From Bacteroidota bacterium (GTDB lineage: Bacteria > Bacteroidota > Bacteroidia > Chitinophagales > Chitinophagaceae), in the NCBI GenBank assembly GCA_020161535.1, contig JAIUNW010000001.1:248001-312000 (forward strand): DNA of 64,000 nucleotides, read 5' to 3'. Made by a program: the position numbers and the translations under genes. Positions within the stretch are counted from its first letter, which is position 1. Every line of letters starts with the position of its first letter. This document shows, piece by piece, positions 25,975 through 35,801 of this stretch. The notes under the pieces were generated by a model. The model ran no database searches, was not told the DNA's origin, and saw only the letters and a program-made list of their open reading frames with translations.

Positions 25975-27222
25975 ATGACTGTTGAAATACAAGATAAAAA
26001 AGACCCTTTCGCCAGTATAAGAATCCCTGAATTTCGAAACCTGCTCGCAGGTCGTTTCTTTTTTATCATGGCATTGCGAATGATGAGTACCCTGGTGGGC
26101 TGGTGGTTGTATGAACTCACGGGTGATCCGCTGGCAGTAGGGTTGGTGGGGCTGGCCGAAGCGGTGCCCGCGATCTTGCTTGCGCTCTACGCCGGACATA
26201 TCATCGACTTATCAGACAAAAAGAAATTGCTGTTGCGCGGTGTAATCCTTTACTGCGCCTGCGCCATGGCCTTGTTGATATTGTCGTACGGGTTCAGCCA
26301 CGGCTCAGCCAAATTGATGATTGTGTCGGGCATCTATGTGGTGTTTTTCTTCACCGGCATTGTACGTTCTTTCACCGGGCCCTGTTTCTCCGCCATCCTG
26401 GCACAGGTAGTGCCCCGTGATCGGTTGGCCAATGCCACTACCTGGAACCAGGGCACCTGGCTGACTGCTTCAGTTACCGGTCATGCTACTGGTGGATTTT
26501 TGATCGCGCTGGTAAAGACTACCGGCACACTGGCAGTTGTTTGTTCATTGATTCTTGTCGGGCTTCTTTTCATGCAACAACTGCTGCCCAAGCCGGCCAT
26601 CGCCAGAGAAACAAAACAGGATACCTGGGAAAGTGTGAAAGAAGGATTGCGATTTGTATTTACCACCAAAGAAGTGTTGGGTGCATTAACGCTCGATCTT
26701 TTTGCCGTGTTGTTCGGCGGTGCCGTGGCCATGGTACCGGTATTCGCCAAAACAATCCTGCACATCGGCCCCATAGGTTTCGGCTGGCTGAATGCTGCCG
26801 CCGATATTGGTTCCATCTGCAGTGTACTGATACTAACCTTTTTTCCGATGCGCAAAGGCCAGGGTCGACGACTTTTTTTTGCCGTTGGCGGGTTTGGACT
26901 TTGCATCATCTTATTTGCCTTGTCAAAGAATTTCTTTTTGTCGTTTGTCGCCCTGATGTGCAGCGGATTACTCGACGGCATCAGTGTTGTTATCAGGGGA
27001 ACCATTCTTCAACTCAAAACACCCGACGATATGCGGGGACGGGTAATGAGTGTGAACAGTATGTTCATCAACAGCAGCAATGAGATCGGCTTGTTTGAAA
27101 GTGGGATCACCGCGCGATTGATGGGCTTGGTACCCTCAGTTATTTTTGGTGGCTGTATGACTTTACTGGTCGTGATGGTCACCTGGTTCAAAGCGCCTTC
27201 GCTGCGAAAAATGGAATACTGA
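25975..27222 (+). CDS. MFS transporter, EntS-like group
   Basis: 415 residues with about 12 predicted membrane helices. The N-terminal FRNLLAGRFFFIMALRMM, the motif A-like loop GHIIDLSDKKKLLLRG between helices 2 and 3, the central cytoplasmic loop (residues about 205-225) and the TPDDMRGRVMSVNSMF loop are typical of the subgroup that includes enterobactin exporter EntS and macrolide efflux proteins. The substrate is unknown. It is in a plus-strand run with folK and the deoxynucleoside kinase, convergent with the antiporter gene. Confidence 0.87.
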   Translation: MTVEIQDKKDPFASIRIPEFRNLLAGRFFFIMALRMMSTLVGWWLYELTGDPLAVGLVGLAEAVPAILLALYAGHIIDLSDKKKLLLRGVILYCACAMALLILSYGFSHGSAKLMIVSGIYVVFFFTGIVRSFTGPCFSAILAQVVPRDRLANATTWNQGTWLTASVTGHATGGFLIALVKTTGTLAVVCSLILVGLLFMQQLLPKPAIARETKQDTWESVKEGLRFVFTTKEVLGALTLDLFAVLFGGAVAMVPVFAKTILHIGPIGFGWLNAAADIGSICSVLILTFFPMRKGQGRRLFFAVGGFGLCIILFALSKNFFLSFVALMCSGLLDGISVVIRGTILQLKTPDDMRGRVMSVNSMFINSSNEIGLFESGITARLMGLVPSVIFGGCMTLLVVMVTWFKAPSLRKMEY

Positions 27223-27239
27223 TTTTTATTGTGCTGGGG

Positions 27240-29480
27240 TCAGGCCTGGTTGTCTTCCGACAATTGCAGTATTTTTCTTTTGTTGCCAACAATCCAAAGC
27301 ACATCATCCCATTCAAACACGGTATTGGAATCTGGGTTGAGAATCCGTTGACCATTGCGTTCGATGCCCACCACCAGCCCTTCGGTTTTCTCTCTGATAT
27401 TGGACGAGCGGATGGATTGTCCGCGGAGATGGTTGTGTTCATCCACAATGATGCTCACCAATTCAATCGGCGTTTGCGCAACGGGAATCACAATCGATTC
27501 GGTTAAATCGTATTCCACTTCAGACCGGAAGAGTTGCAATTGCAAGTCGGTGCCAATCACCGATAATTTATCGTACGGAAAAATCCGTTCATAGCGGGAT
27601 GGGATCTGGATATGCTTTTGTCCACGGTCAATGCCAGCGATATTGATGCCGTATTTTTCGCGCCAGCCAAGTTCTTCCAATGTTTTTCCCAGGCCAGAGA
27701 CGTCTGGATGAACCACCAGTGTAGCAAGGTGGGCGTCCCAGGGCGACAATGGAGAGTCTTTATTAGACGCTGCCAGTTCACGGGCGTTGAGGTTTTTTAA
27801 AAACCGGGTTTCAATACGCGCATAAAACACCTGCAGTTTCTGGGAAAAAATAAACATTACCACGGCAAAAATGAAAATGCCGGCTATCAGTGCTACGGAG
27901 CTGGAGAACAAACGATCCAGCAGGAGGCCAAAGATCAGTACGGCGAGAATGTTGCGACCCACTTCGATGATCAGCAATGGCCCGCGGTTGTATTTGCGAT
28001 CAAGCCAGAGATCAGTAAAGGCCGACGAATGCGGCTTGCGCACCATCATGGCCCAAAAGAATGGTCCGGCGAACAGCACAGTAATTAATAAAACCAGGAA
28101 GTGCGCAAGCGACTGCGATTCGATGTATTTCCGACTGATCGGCGCTAAAAAAGTGGTGGTGAGTAAGATAATGGCGATGGCAATCACCGCATTCAAGCCA
28201 ATAATCACCGCATAGGATTGCAATACTTTTTTCCATTCGCTTTCAGCCTGGATTTGCCTAGTGCCCGAAGCATATTTATTAAGCGCTCCCACCCATTTGG
28301 TTGGAATCATCCGATAGATGAAATCGTTGAAAGGATCGGATAATTTGATGAGATATGTAGTTGTGAACGTGGTAATGGTGGCCACGGCTACCGCAATAGG
28401 GTAAAGGAAATCACTGGTAACGTGCAGGCTTTGGCCCAGTTGCGCGATGATGAAAGAGAATTCACCAATCTGCGCCAGGCTCATACCTACTTGTACCGAT
28501 TGTTTAAGCGGTTGACCACTGACGGCCGCGCCTATAAAGGTCATAATGAATTTGCCGAAAATGGTAATCAGGGTAATGATCAACACCGGCCAGCCATGTT
28601 CGATAATGGTATTGGGGTCAATCAAAATGCCGACAGATACAAAGAAGACTGCGCCGAATAAATCTTTCACCGGCAGTACCAGGTGTTCAATTCTTTCGGC
28701 CAGGGTAGTTTCGGCCAAAATAGATCCCATAACAAAGGCACCCAACGCTGGTGAAAAACCTGTATGCGTAGCGAGTACCACCAGACCCAGGCAGAGTGCA
28801 AGTGACACGATCAGCAAGATCTCATCGTTCAGCAATTTTTTCGCCATCTTCAACACCGTTGGCAAAATGAAGATGCCCGACAAAAACCAAAGTGATAAAA
28901 AGAAAATCAGTTTCGCGACCGACAACAACATTTCCATACCGGCAAACTGTCGGCTTACGGCGAGCGTAGACAATAACACGAGCAATAAGATGGCCACCAG
29001 GTCTTCGATGATGAGCGACCCAAACACAATGCGCGCGAACTGTTTGTTTTTGAGGCCCAATTCCTCCAAAGCACGAATAACAATGGTGGTAGAAGAAATA
29101 CATAGAATGCCGCCTAGAAAGATCGAATCCATCGAAGACCAACCCATCCATCGCCCAGCCATGTAACCGAGTGCCATCACGCCTACTACTTTCACAATCG
29201 CCGTAACGCTGGCTGCACCTCCTACCCGCGCAAGCTTTTTGAAACTGAATTCCAGACCCAGGCTGAATAATAGAAAAATAACGCCCATCTCTGCCAACAC
29301 ATTGATGTTTTCGGTGTCAACCACCGTGGGCATGATATTCGTGTGGGGACCAACGAGAAATCCGGCAATGATATAACCCAATACCAGCGGCTGTTTGAGC
29401 TTTCGGAACAAAAGCGTCGTTACCCCCGCAGCCAGCAGGATCAGCGCCAGATCTTCTATTAGCTTTGGTAGATGCGCCAT
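27240..29480 (-). CDS. CPA2 cation:proton antiporter (KefB type) with two TrkA-C domains
   Basis: 746 residues. Na+/H+ exchanger domain of about 12 helices (residues 8-385) with QPLVLGYIIAGFLVGP and the LGLEFSFKKL and IGEFSFIIAQLG signatures. Additional membrane helices follow (about 415-575), then two cytoplasmic RCK C-terminal (TrkA-C) domains (about 605-665, VVHPDVSGLGKTLEELGW; about 675-740, SIIVDEHNHLRGQSI and WDDVLWIVGNKRKIL). No Rossmann TrkA-N domain is visible, so it is not a canonical KefB/KefC. It probably exports K+ or Na+ under ligand control. The ykgJ-like gene upstream ends five bases before it. Confidence 0.88.
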   Translation of the reverse strand: MAHLPKLIEDLALILLAAGVTTLLFRKLKQPLVLGYIIAGFLVGPHTNIMPTVVDTENINVLAEMGVIFLLFSLGLEFSFKKLARVGGAASVTAIVKVVGVMALGYMAGRWMGWSSMDSIFLGGILCISSTTIVIRALEELGLKNKQFARIVFGSLIIEDLVAILLLVLLSTLAVSRQFAGMEMLLSVAKLIFFLSLWFLSGIFILPTVLKMAKKLLNDEILLIVSLALCLGLVVLATHTGFSPALGAFVMGSILAETTLAERIEHLVLPVKDLFGAVFFVSVGILIDPNTIIEHGWPVLIITLITIFGKFIMTFIGAAVSGQPLKQSVQVGMSLAQIGEFSFIIAQLGQSLHVTSDFLYPIAVAVATITTFTTTYLIKLSDPFNDFIYRMIPTKWVGALNKYASGTRQIQAESEWKKVLQSYAVIIGLNAVIAIAIILLTTTFLAPISRKYIESQSLAHFLVLLITVLFAGPFFWAMMVRKPHSSAFTDLWLDRKYNRGPLLIIEVGRNILAVLIFGLLLDRLFSSSVALIAGIFIFAVVMFIFSQKLQVFYARIETRFLKNLNARELAASNKDSPLSPWDAHLATLVVHPDVSGLGKTLEELGWREKYGINIAGIDRGQKHIQIPSRYERIFPYDKLSVIGTDLQLQLFRSEVEYDLTESIVIPVAQTPIELVSIIVDEHNHLRGQSIRSSNIREKTEGLVVGIERNGQRILNPDSNTVFEWDDVLWIVGNKRKILQLSEDNQA

Positions 29481-29484
29481 AACA

Positions 29485-29991
29485 CTATTTATTGGCGATC
29501 ATTTTTTCCAGTACATAGTAAACCGCCGGACAAAAACTGCTGTTTTTTAAAGTCAGTTGCGGTCTTTTTACCAGTACGTCTTCGTCGGTATACGGAAAGC
29601 GGGCGCAATCAGAGGGCCGATCATCATAAATTCCGCAGCGATGATCACTTTCTAAAAATGGACAGGGTGTGGATTTCACTACATAGTCGCCATCTTCATC
29701 GAGTCGCAGGTAGTTATCGATAAATACACTCTCTTTAAGTCGAAGCTTTTTGGCGATGCGTTTTATATCGGTTGTCTTGAACCGAGGTGAATAATTTTTA
29801 CAACAGGCTGCACATTGCAAGCAATCAATCTGCTCAAACGCTTCCTCATGGTAAGCGGGTAGATCATTGTACAATTTGGCCTTGGCTGATTGCGCCAACA
29901 CCTGTTTGTACAATTTCTGCCTTTCCCTGCTTTTTTTCTCCCAATTTACGAGTAAAGCTTTGTCCATCTTTTGCAATCTACTGATTTTCAT
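29485..29991 (-). CDS. YkgJ-family cysteine-cluster protein
   Basis: About 168 residues with the cluster CLQCAACCKNYSPRF, then STPCPFLESDHRCGIYDDRPSDCARFPY and a late FCPAVYYVL. The cysteine spacing marks the YkgJ/UPF0153 family, presumed to bind zinc or an iron-sulfur cluster; the function is unknown. The frame begins with GTG at 30003, inside the palindromic hairpin; ATG 29991 is a safer start (ATG 29967 is also possible). It sits four bases before the antiporter gene on the same strand and probably shares its transcript. Confidence 0.82.
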   Translation of the reverse strand: MKISRLQKMDKALLVNWEKKSRERQKLYKQVLAQSAKAKLYNDLPAYHEEAFEQIDCLQCAACCKNYSPRFKTTDIKRIAKKLRLKESVFIDNYLRLDEDGDYVVKSTPCPFLESDHRCGIYDDRPSDCARFPYTDEDVLVKRPQLTLKNSSFCPAVYYVLEKMIANK

Positions 29992-30001
29992 CAACATATC
30001 C

Positions 30002-30054
30002 ACCCGTCGGGTTGCACCCGACGGGTGATACCCGACGGGTGCAACCCGACGGGT
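30002..30054. repeat. 53-base near-perfect hairpin built from four ACCCG(A/T)CGGGT palindromes
   Basis: Left arm 30002-30026 and right arm 30030-30054 are reverse complements over 25 bases with one mismatch, around a three-base loop GAT. Each arm itself contains two copies of an 11-base near-palindrome, ACCCGACGGGT or ACCCGTCGGGT. The element fills the gap between the divergent ykgJ-like gene and gcvP, immediately upstream of the gcvP -7 box. It could be an operator, a terminator-like barrier or a mobile palindromic repeat; no T run follows on either strand. Confidence 0.85.
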
Positions 30055-30062
30055 AAAAACTG

Positions 30063-30070
30063 TAAATTTG
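30063..30070 (+). promoter_or_regulatory. -7 promoter box of gcvP (TAAATTTG)
   Basis: Perfect TAnnTTTG, nine bases after the hairpin and 28 bases before the gcvP ATG. The expected -33 position falls inside the right arm of the hairpin. Confidence 0.55.
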
Positions 30071-30098
30071 CGGATTCAAAACGGCTAACACACACAAT

Positions 30099-32975
30099 AT
30101 GAATCTTTTTGAGCAGCAATCGAATGAGTTTCCAGCCCGGCACATTGGCACATTGAACAGCACAGCAGCAATTTTGAAAACCATCGGAAAGAGCAGTTTG
30201 GAGGAGTTGATTGACCAAACCATTCCTGCTTCCATCCGAAAAAAAGACGACCTGAAAGTGCCGCCGGCAGTGAGTGAGGCACAATTATTAAAGGAGCTCA
30301 AGGAGATTTCGCTCAAGAATTTATTGTTCAAAACTTATATCGGTCAGGGCTATTACGATACCCTCACCCCCAGCGTGATTTTGCGGAATATTTTCGAAAA
30401 CCCAGGCTGGTACACCCAATACACACCTTACCAGGCTGAAATTTCCCAAGGCCGGCTTGAGAGCCTGCTGAATTACCAGACCATGGTCAGCGATCTGACC
30501 GGCTTACCCATCGCCAACGCTTCCTTGCTGGATGAAGCAACGGCCGGCGCTGAAGCGATGAATATGTTTTTCCACCAGGTGAACAAAACAGATGTTGTTA
30601 CGAAGCCCTGTTTTTTTGTGGACAACAATGTGTTTCCGCAAACCCGCGACCTGCTGGTAACCCGCGCTATGCCCCTCGGCATCGAAATCGTTTTCGGCGA
30701 CCATAAAAAAGCGGTTATAGATGACCGTTATTTTGGCGCGCTGGTGCAGTATCCAAACAATGACGGCAGTATCGACGACTATAGAGCCTTTATTCAAAAT
30801 ATTCACGCGCATGGCGGCTATGTTGCCATGGCCACGGATCTTCTGGCACTTACGCTGCTCACATCGCCCGGCGAACTGGATGCTGATGTAGCATTTGGAT
30901 CTGCCCAGCGCTTTGGGGTTCCGCTGGGTTATGGCGGACCGCATGCCGCTTTCTTCAGTGCCAAAGATGATTTCAAACGCTCCATCCCGGGCCGCATCAT
31001 CGGGGTGAGTGTAGATGCACAAGGCAATCGCGCCTTAAGAATGGCGCTGCAAACCCGCGAACAACATATTAAACGCGAAAAAGCCACGTCCAATATTTGT
31101 ACTGCGCAGGCATTGCTCGCGAATATGGCAGCCATGTATGCGGTGTATCATGGTCCCGACGGACTCAAAGCCATTGCAAAACGTGTATCGTTGTTAACGC
31201 GCAGCCTCGCCGAAGCGTTGAAAGAATACGGGTATGCAATCAGCAGTCCCTATTACTTTGACACCTTAACCATTAAAGTGGCCGACGAAGCTGCTATTAA
31301 GAAAGAGGCCGAAGCACAGAAAATAAATTTCCGATACAATGGCAACGGCACGGTAGCTGTTTCGATCGATGAAACCACTTCGCAACAAGACCTGCTCAAC
31401 ATCGTGTCGATTTTCGCCACCGCAGCAGGCAATACCAGCGCCGGTATCCAATTCGATCATACTGCCACGCTCGCCAATATTCCTTCGGCCTTAACGCGTA
31501 CCACCGAATTCCTGACACACCCGGTTTTCAACAGTCATCACAGTGAGAGTCAAATGATGCGTTATATCAAAACGCTTGAAAACAAAGACCTGTCGCTCAA
31601 TACATCGATGATCTCACTGGGCAGTTGCACCATGAAACTAAATGCAGCCACCGAAATGATGCCCCTGAGTTGGACGCATTTCAGTCGCATACATCCGTTT
31701 GTACCAGCGGAACAAGCAGGCGGCTACAAACAAATCGTAGATGAGTTGTCTGCTTTCTTGTGCGATATCACCGGTTTCGACGCCTGCAGCATGCAACCCA
31801 ATAGCGGCGCGCAGGGCGAATATGCCGGCTTGCTCGCCATCCGCAATTTTCACCTGGCCAATGGTGATACACACCGCAATGTGATCCTGATTCCGATTTC
31901 TGCCCATGGCACCAACCCTGCTTCTGCGGTGATGGCCGGTTTCAAAGTGGTAGTGGTGAAGGCCCTGGAAAATGGTTCTATCGATGTAGATGATTTTAAC
32001 GCAAAGGCCAGCCAGCACAGCGCCAACCTTGCAGGCATCATGATTACCTATCCTAGTACCTATGGCATATTTGAAGAGAGTGTGAAAGAGATTTGTAACG
32101 TGGTGCATGCACACGGCGGGCAAGTGTATATGGATGGCGCCAATATGAATGCACAGGTAGGATTGACTTCACCGGGAATTATCGGTGCTGATGTTTGTCA
32201 CCTGAACCTGCACAAAACATTTGCGATTCCCCACGGTGGTGGCGGTCCTGGCATGGGACCCATTTGCGTGAAGAAACACCTCGAAAAACATTTACCGGGA
32301 CATTGGATAACAGGCGCCAAAGAAAATCATTCCGGTGCTGTTTCAGCCGCACCTTATGGTTCGGCCTCTATCCTGCTCATCAGCTATGCCTATTGTCGCA
32401 TGCTTGGTGGTGAAGGGTTGAAACGCGCCACAGAATATGCCATCCTCAATGCCAACTATATGAAGGCCCGATTGCAGGGGTCTTATCCAATTTTGTATAC
32501 GGGTGCGAATGGTACCTGCGCGCATGAATTCATTGTCGATTTGCGCCCTTTCAAAACAAGTGCGGGCATCGAGGCCGAAGACGTTGCCAAACGTTTGATG
32601 GATTATGGCTTCCACGCGCCCACCATGAGCTTCCCGGTACCGGGCACCATCATGATTGAGCCGACAGAAAGCGAAGACAAAGCAGAACTGGATCGTTTCT
32701 GTGATGCACTGCTCGCCATTCGCAGCGAAATTGACGCCATTGAAAAAGGAACAGCCGATAAAACAGACAATCCGTTGAAGAATGCGCCACACACTCAAAA
32801 TGTAGTGATGGCTGATGAATGGAAACATCCTTACACACGCCAGCAGGCGGCATTTCCGTTGGAATATGTGAAAGCAAATAAGTTCTGGCCCAGTGTAAGC
32901 CGGATCAACAATACGTATGGCGACCGGAACCTGATTTGTACTTGTGAGCCGGTTAGCGCTTACGCGGAAGAATAA
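30099..32975 (+). CDS. gcvP: Glycine dehydrogenase (decarboxylating), P protein of the glycine cleavage system
   Basis: Decarboxylates glycine with PLP and passes the aminomethyl group to the H protein lipoamide. 958 residues, the single-chain form with fused N- and C-terminal halves: the N-terminal domain begins [24 protein letters not shown] lies near 145, and the C-terminal PLP lysine sits in [17 protein letters not shown] (near residue 706). The C-terminus [13 protein letters not shown] is typical. LipB at the end of the window supplies lipoyl groups that the H protein needs, but they are not co-located. It ends adjacent to the convergent deacetylase gene. Confidence 0.96.
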   Translation: MNLFEQQSNEFPARHIGTLNSTAAILKTIGKSSLEELIDQTIPASIRKKDDLKVPPAVSEAQLLKELKEISLKNLLFKTYIGQGYYDTLTPSVILRNIFENPGWYTQYTPYQAEISQGRLESLLNYQTMVSDLTGLPIANASLLDEATAGAEAMNMFFHQVNKTDVVTKPCFFVDNNVFPQTRDLLVTRAMPLGIEIVFGDHKKAVIDDRYFGALVQYPNNDGSIDDYRAFIQNIHAHGGYVAMATDLLALTLLTSPGELDADVAFGSAQRFGVPLGYGGPHAAFFSAKDDFKRSIPGRIIGVSVDAQGNRALRMALQTREQHIKREKATSNICTAQALLANMAAMYAVYHGPDGLKAIAKRVSLLTRSLAEALKEYGYAISSPYYFDTLTIKVADEAAIKKEAEAQKINFRYNGNGTVAVSIDETTSQQDLLNIVSIFATAAGNTSAGIQFDHTATLANIPSALTRTTEFLTHPVFNSHHSESQMMRYIKTLENKDLSLNTSMISLGSCTMKLNAATEMMPLSWTHFSRIHPFVPAEQAGGYKQIVDELSAFLCDITGFDACSMQPNSGAQGEYAGLLAIRNFHLANGDTHRNVILIPISAHGTNPASAVMAGFKVVVVKALENGSIDVDDFNAKASQHSANLAGIMITYPSTYGIFEESVKEICNVVHAHGGQVYMDGANMNAQVGLTSPGIIGADVCHLNLHKTFAIPHGGGGPGMGPICVKKHLEKHLPGHWITGAKENHSGAVSAAPYGSASILLISYAYCRMLGGEGLKRATEYAILNANYMKARLQGSYPILYTGANGTCAHEFIVDLRPFKTSAGIEAEDVAKRLMDYGFHAPTMSFPVPGTIMIEPTESEDKAELDRFCDALLAIRSEIDAIEKGTADKTDNPLKNAPHTQNVVMADEWKHPYTRQQAAFPLEYVKANKFWPSVSRINNTYGDRNLICTCEPVSAYAEE

Positions 32976-33866
32976 TTAATGGAAGCTGCCTTTCATCCGG
33001 TTCACGAGTTGGGCACCAGTCCAGCCACCGGGAACAATGATGCGACGGATGGTATAGAGCGGCTCTTGCGAATCGCGGGCGGTAGACAGTTGAAAAGCTG
33101 CTACTAGTCCGCGATTTTTCAATTCCGGAATCGCCTGTTCATTCCACAACCCGAATGGATAGGCGAAAAACTGTATGGGCTTGCCCACCATTTTTTCCAG
33201 TTGCTGTTTGGGTTTACTAATCTGGTTTTCCCAATCAGCCCCCGCGTATTTTTTTACATTGTGGTGATCCCAGGTATGCAGGCCAATGGAATGCCCTTCT
33301 TCAGCCAGTTGTTTGATTTGATCGGCCTTCATATAATGCGGCCGGTTCACTGATACGGTCATGATGAAATAAGCACCTTTGAATTTCAGCGGATCAAGTA
33401 CCTCGTGGGCGATATCAAACTGCTCATCACAGCCGTCGTCAAAAGTCAGCATCACCGGTTTAGCGGGCAGCGTTTGCTGTCCATTCAGGTAGGCATATAT
33501 CTCTTCGGGCAAAATCGTGGTATAACCACTATCGGCGAGACCTTTCATCTGTGCTTTGAAATCGGCCGTGGGAACAATATAATCGCGCGCCGATTTTGAA
33601 TCGGAAGCACTGTAATCGCGAATCTGGTGATAACAAAGAATGGGGATTTGCGGAAGCGCCATAATGGTGGCGGCATCGGCTGTTTTATTGGCTACCACTG
33701 GTTTCACTGGCGTGGGCGTCACTTCAGTAGGCGCAGAAGAAACGGCCTCTGGCAACGGCGCGAGCGATACGGCATTGGCCTTGGCGGCTGTGCGATCAAA
33801 ATCGCAGGAGCCGAAGCAGATGCCAGCGGCCAGCGCCGGCAGGAAAAAGCGAAAGATTGGTTTCAT
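32976..33866 (-). CDS. Lipoprotein polysaccharide deacetylase (NodB fold, CE4)
   Basis: About 296 residues. Lipoprotein signal MKPIFRFFLPALAAGICFGSC, a Pro/Thr/Ala linker, then the NodB domain from IPILCYHQI. The metal site is intact: MLTFDDGCDEQ (catalytic base and metal Asp) and GLHTWDHHNV (HxxxH-type). QFFAYPFGLWNE and the closing strands follow. It probably removes N-acetyl groups from an envelope or extracellular polysaccharide. The frame reaches 33932, but ATG 33866 begins the signal peptide. It is divergent from the J-domain gene. Confidence 0.88.
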   Translation of the reverse strand: MKPIFRFFLPALAAGICFGSCDFDRTAAKANAVSLAPLPEAVSSAPTEVTPTPVKPVVANKTADAATIMALPQIPILCYHQIRDYSASDSKSARDYIVPTADFKAQMKGLADSGYTTILPEEIYAYLNGQQTLPAKPVMLTFDDGCDEQFDIAHEVLDPLKFKGAYFIMTVSVNRPHYMKADQIKQLAEEGHSIGLHTWDHHNVKKYAGADWENQISKPKQQLEKMVGKPIQFFAYPFGLWNEQAIPELKNRGLVAAFQLSTARDSQEPLYTIRRIIVPGGWTGAQLVNRMKGSFH

Positions 33867-33964
33867 AGCGGATAATTGGACGAACTGAATACGATAACGC
33901 ATGACGGCCGGGTTTCTTGTTTGGGCGCACAAAAATAGCTGTTTGTTATCTTCGTAGAATACCT

Positions 33965-34609
33965 ATGGCCTTAAAGGATTATTACGAAATACTGGAATTA
34001 CCGGTTTCCGCCAGCGCTGATGAGATCAGGAAAGCACACCGCAAACTGGTGATGCGTTACCATCCCGACCGGAATCACGGCAATCCTTATGCGCAGCACC
34101 ATTTCCAGGAAATACAGGAGGCTTATGAAGTATTGTCGAACCCCGCTGCCAGAAGCGAATACCAGGAGAAACGACGTGTGCTGTATCCCTGGGAGAAAAA
34201 TGTGATCCCGCCGCTAACAGTTGATGATCTGGTAAAACAAGCCACTGAACTGGAAAGTCAATGGTATGAGATGGATTTTTTTCGCATGGATCATAGTGCC
34301 CTGCAAACACGCCTTTGCCAGTTGTTGTCTGAGCGCCACCTGCAGCTACTAAATGATACTGCCAACAGCAATGCGCAGAAACAATTTTTTGCAACTGTTT
34401 TGCACACAGCCGGCCTGTTGCCCTATCCACTGTTGCCCGAAGTTTTACACAGGCTGCAACGATTGTCGACCGCTTATCCGCCGGCGGCGGAAAAACTGGC
34501 CCAATTTGCCCGCGAAAGAAAAATGCAATATCGCTGGGATAAATACAAAGGATATCTGATCCTTTTTTTAGCTTTAGTAATCAGTTTATTGATTTACCTT
34601 ATTGCATAA
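33965..34609 (+). CDS. J-domain protein with C-terminal membrane anchor
   Basis: 214 residues. N-terminal J domain (KDYYEILELPVSASADEIRK, HPD in MRYHPDRNHG, EAYEVLSNPAARSEY; residues 4-68), which would stimulate a DnaK-type Hsp70. A helical middle follows, then one membrane helix at the very C-terminus (GYLILFLALVISLLIYLI), so it is tail-anchored with the J domain in the cytoplasm. No Gly/Phe or zinc-finger region, so it is not DnaJ itself. The frame reaches 33917, but ATG 33965 gives the J domain start. TATCTTCG at 33947-33954 resembles a -7 box. Confidence 0.87.
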   Translation: MALKDYYEILELPVSASADEIRKAHRKLVMRYHPDRNHGNPYAQHHFQEIQEAYEVLSNPAARSEYQEKRRVLYPWEKNVIPPLTVDDLVKQATELESQWYEMDFFRMDHSALQTRLCQLLSERHLQLLNDTANSNAQKQFFATVLHTAGLLPYPLLPEVLHRLQRLSTAYPPAAEKLAQFARERKMQYRWDKYKGYLILFLALVISLLIYLIA

Positions 34610-34618
34610 TTCGTTTAC

Positions 34619-35743
34619 ATGCGACAACTATTTTTCCTGATGGCAATTTCCTCTTTGGCTGCGTGCCAGGCGACGGCCCAACGATACAGAATGTATGTTG
34701 GCACTTACACCAACAACGGAAGCGAAGGCATTTATGCGTTTGAGTTTGACGCAGCCACCGGGCTTGCACGGCCCATCGACACGGCACGGAATGTTTCCAA
34801 CCCATCGTATGTGACCATAAGTAACAACGGCAAAAACCTGTACGCCGTGAATGAAAATGAAGGTGCCGCGGCAACGATCAGTGCGTTCGCCATTGATCCG
34901 CACAGTGGTAAGTTGCAATTCATCAACAAGAAACCTTCGTTGGGTGATGCACCTTGTTATATAACGGCGTCTGCTAAAAACAAATGGTTGTTTGCCGCGA
35001 ATTATTCGGGTGGCAACCTGACGGGTTATAAGCTGGCGCCCGACGGCGGACTCTCGGATGTTTATCAAACCATTCAGCACAGCGGCAAGGGACCTGATGC
35101 ATCGCGCCAATCGGCACCGCATGTACACAGTACAATTTTTGACCCGAAAGAAAATTTTCTGCTGGTGTGCGACCTGGGACTCGATAAAATTTATGCCTAC
35201 GAATTTCAGGAATCGGCGGCCAGCGATCCACTGAAGCCGGCGAACCCTGCCTTTGGTATGACCTTTCCAGCAGCTGGTCCGCGCCACCTGGTTTTTCATC
35301 CGAACCAAAAATGGTTTTACCTGATGGAAGAAATGTCGGGCTTTGTCAGCTCCTGGAAATACGAAAAAGGAAAGATGGCTGAAACAGGTCGCCTCGATGC
35401 ACACGCGGCCGGTTACCAAGGCCGACGTGGCAGTGCTGATATCCATATTTCGCCCGACGGCAAATTTGTGTACGCTTCCAACCGGTTTGAAGCCAATGAT
35501 ATTGCCATTTTTCGTGTAGATGCCAATACCGGTTTGCTTACCAAGATCAACAACCAAGCTTTAACCACCAAGAAGCCCCGCAATTTCATCATCAGTCCCG
35601 ATGGCAATTGGTTATTGGTGGCCGGCGAAGCGGATAATTTTATTGAAGTGTTTAAAAGTGATCAGCAAACAGGTTTACTGAAAGCGACCGGTAATAATAT
35701 CCCCGTGCAAAACGCGGTTTGTATCCAGTTGTATCGTCTTTAG
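34619..35743 (+). CDS. Lactonase-family beta-propeller protein (YbhE/Pgl-like), exported
   Basis: 374 residues: signal peptide (MRQLFFLMAISSLAACQATAQ, with a possible lipobox at AAC), then a seven-bladed propeller of the 6-phosphogluconolactonase/3-carboxymuconate cyclase family: YVGTYTNNGSEGIYAFEFD, NPSYVTISNNGKNLYAVNE, APHVHSTIFDP, PAAGPRHLVFHPN, SADIHISPDGKFVYASNR, PRNFIISPDGNWLLVAGE. Export makes a role in cytoplasmic pentose-phosphate flux unlikely; an extracellular sugar lactone is a better guess. It starts nine bases after the J-domain gene. Confidence 0.87.
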   Translation: MRQLFFLMAISSLAACQATAQRYRMYVGTYTNNGSEGIYAFEFDAATGLARPIDTARNVSNPSYVTISNNGKNLYAVNENEGAAATISAFAIDPHSGKLQFINKKPSLGDAPCYITASAKNKWLFAANYSGGNLTGYKLAPDGGLSDVYQTIQHSGKGPDASRQSAPHVHSTIFDPKENFLLVCDLGLDKIYAYEFQESAASDPLKPANPAFGMTFPAAGPRHLVFHPNQKWFYLMEEMSGFVSSWKYEKGKMAETGRLDAHAAGYQGRRGSADIHISPDGKFVYASNRFEANDIAIFRVDANTGLLTKINNQALTTKKPRNFIISPDGNWLLVAGEADNFIEVFKSDQQTGLLKATGNNIPVQNAVCIQLYRL

Positions 35744-35763
35744 TTGCTAAAAGTATCGGCGCT

Positions 35764-35798
35764 ATTGCCACAGCATCGGCGCCGACAACCCTGGCAAT
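35764..35798. terminator. Possible bidirectional terminator between convergent genes
   Basis: ATTGCCA (35764-35770) pairs with TGGCAAT (35792-35798), with a second, competing TCGGCGC/GCGCCGA stem overlapping it. T-rich sequence follows on the plus strand. It lies between the ends of the lactonase and serine-hydrolase genes. Confidence 0.4.
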
Positions 35799-35801
35799 AT
35801 T

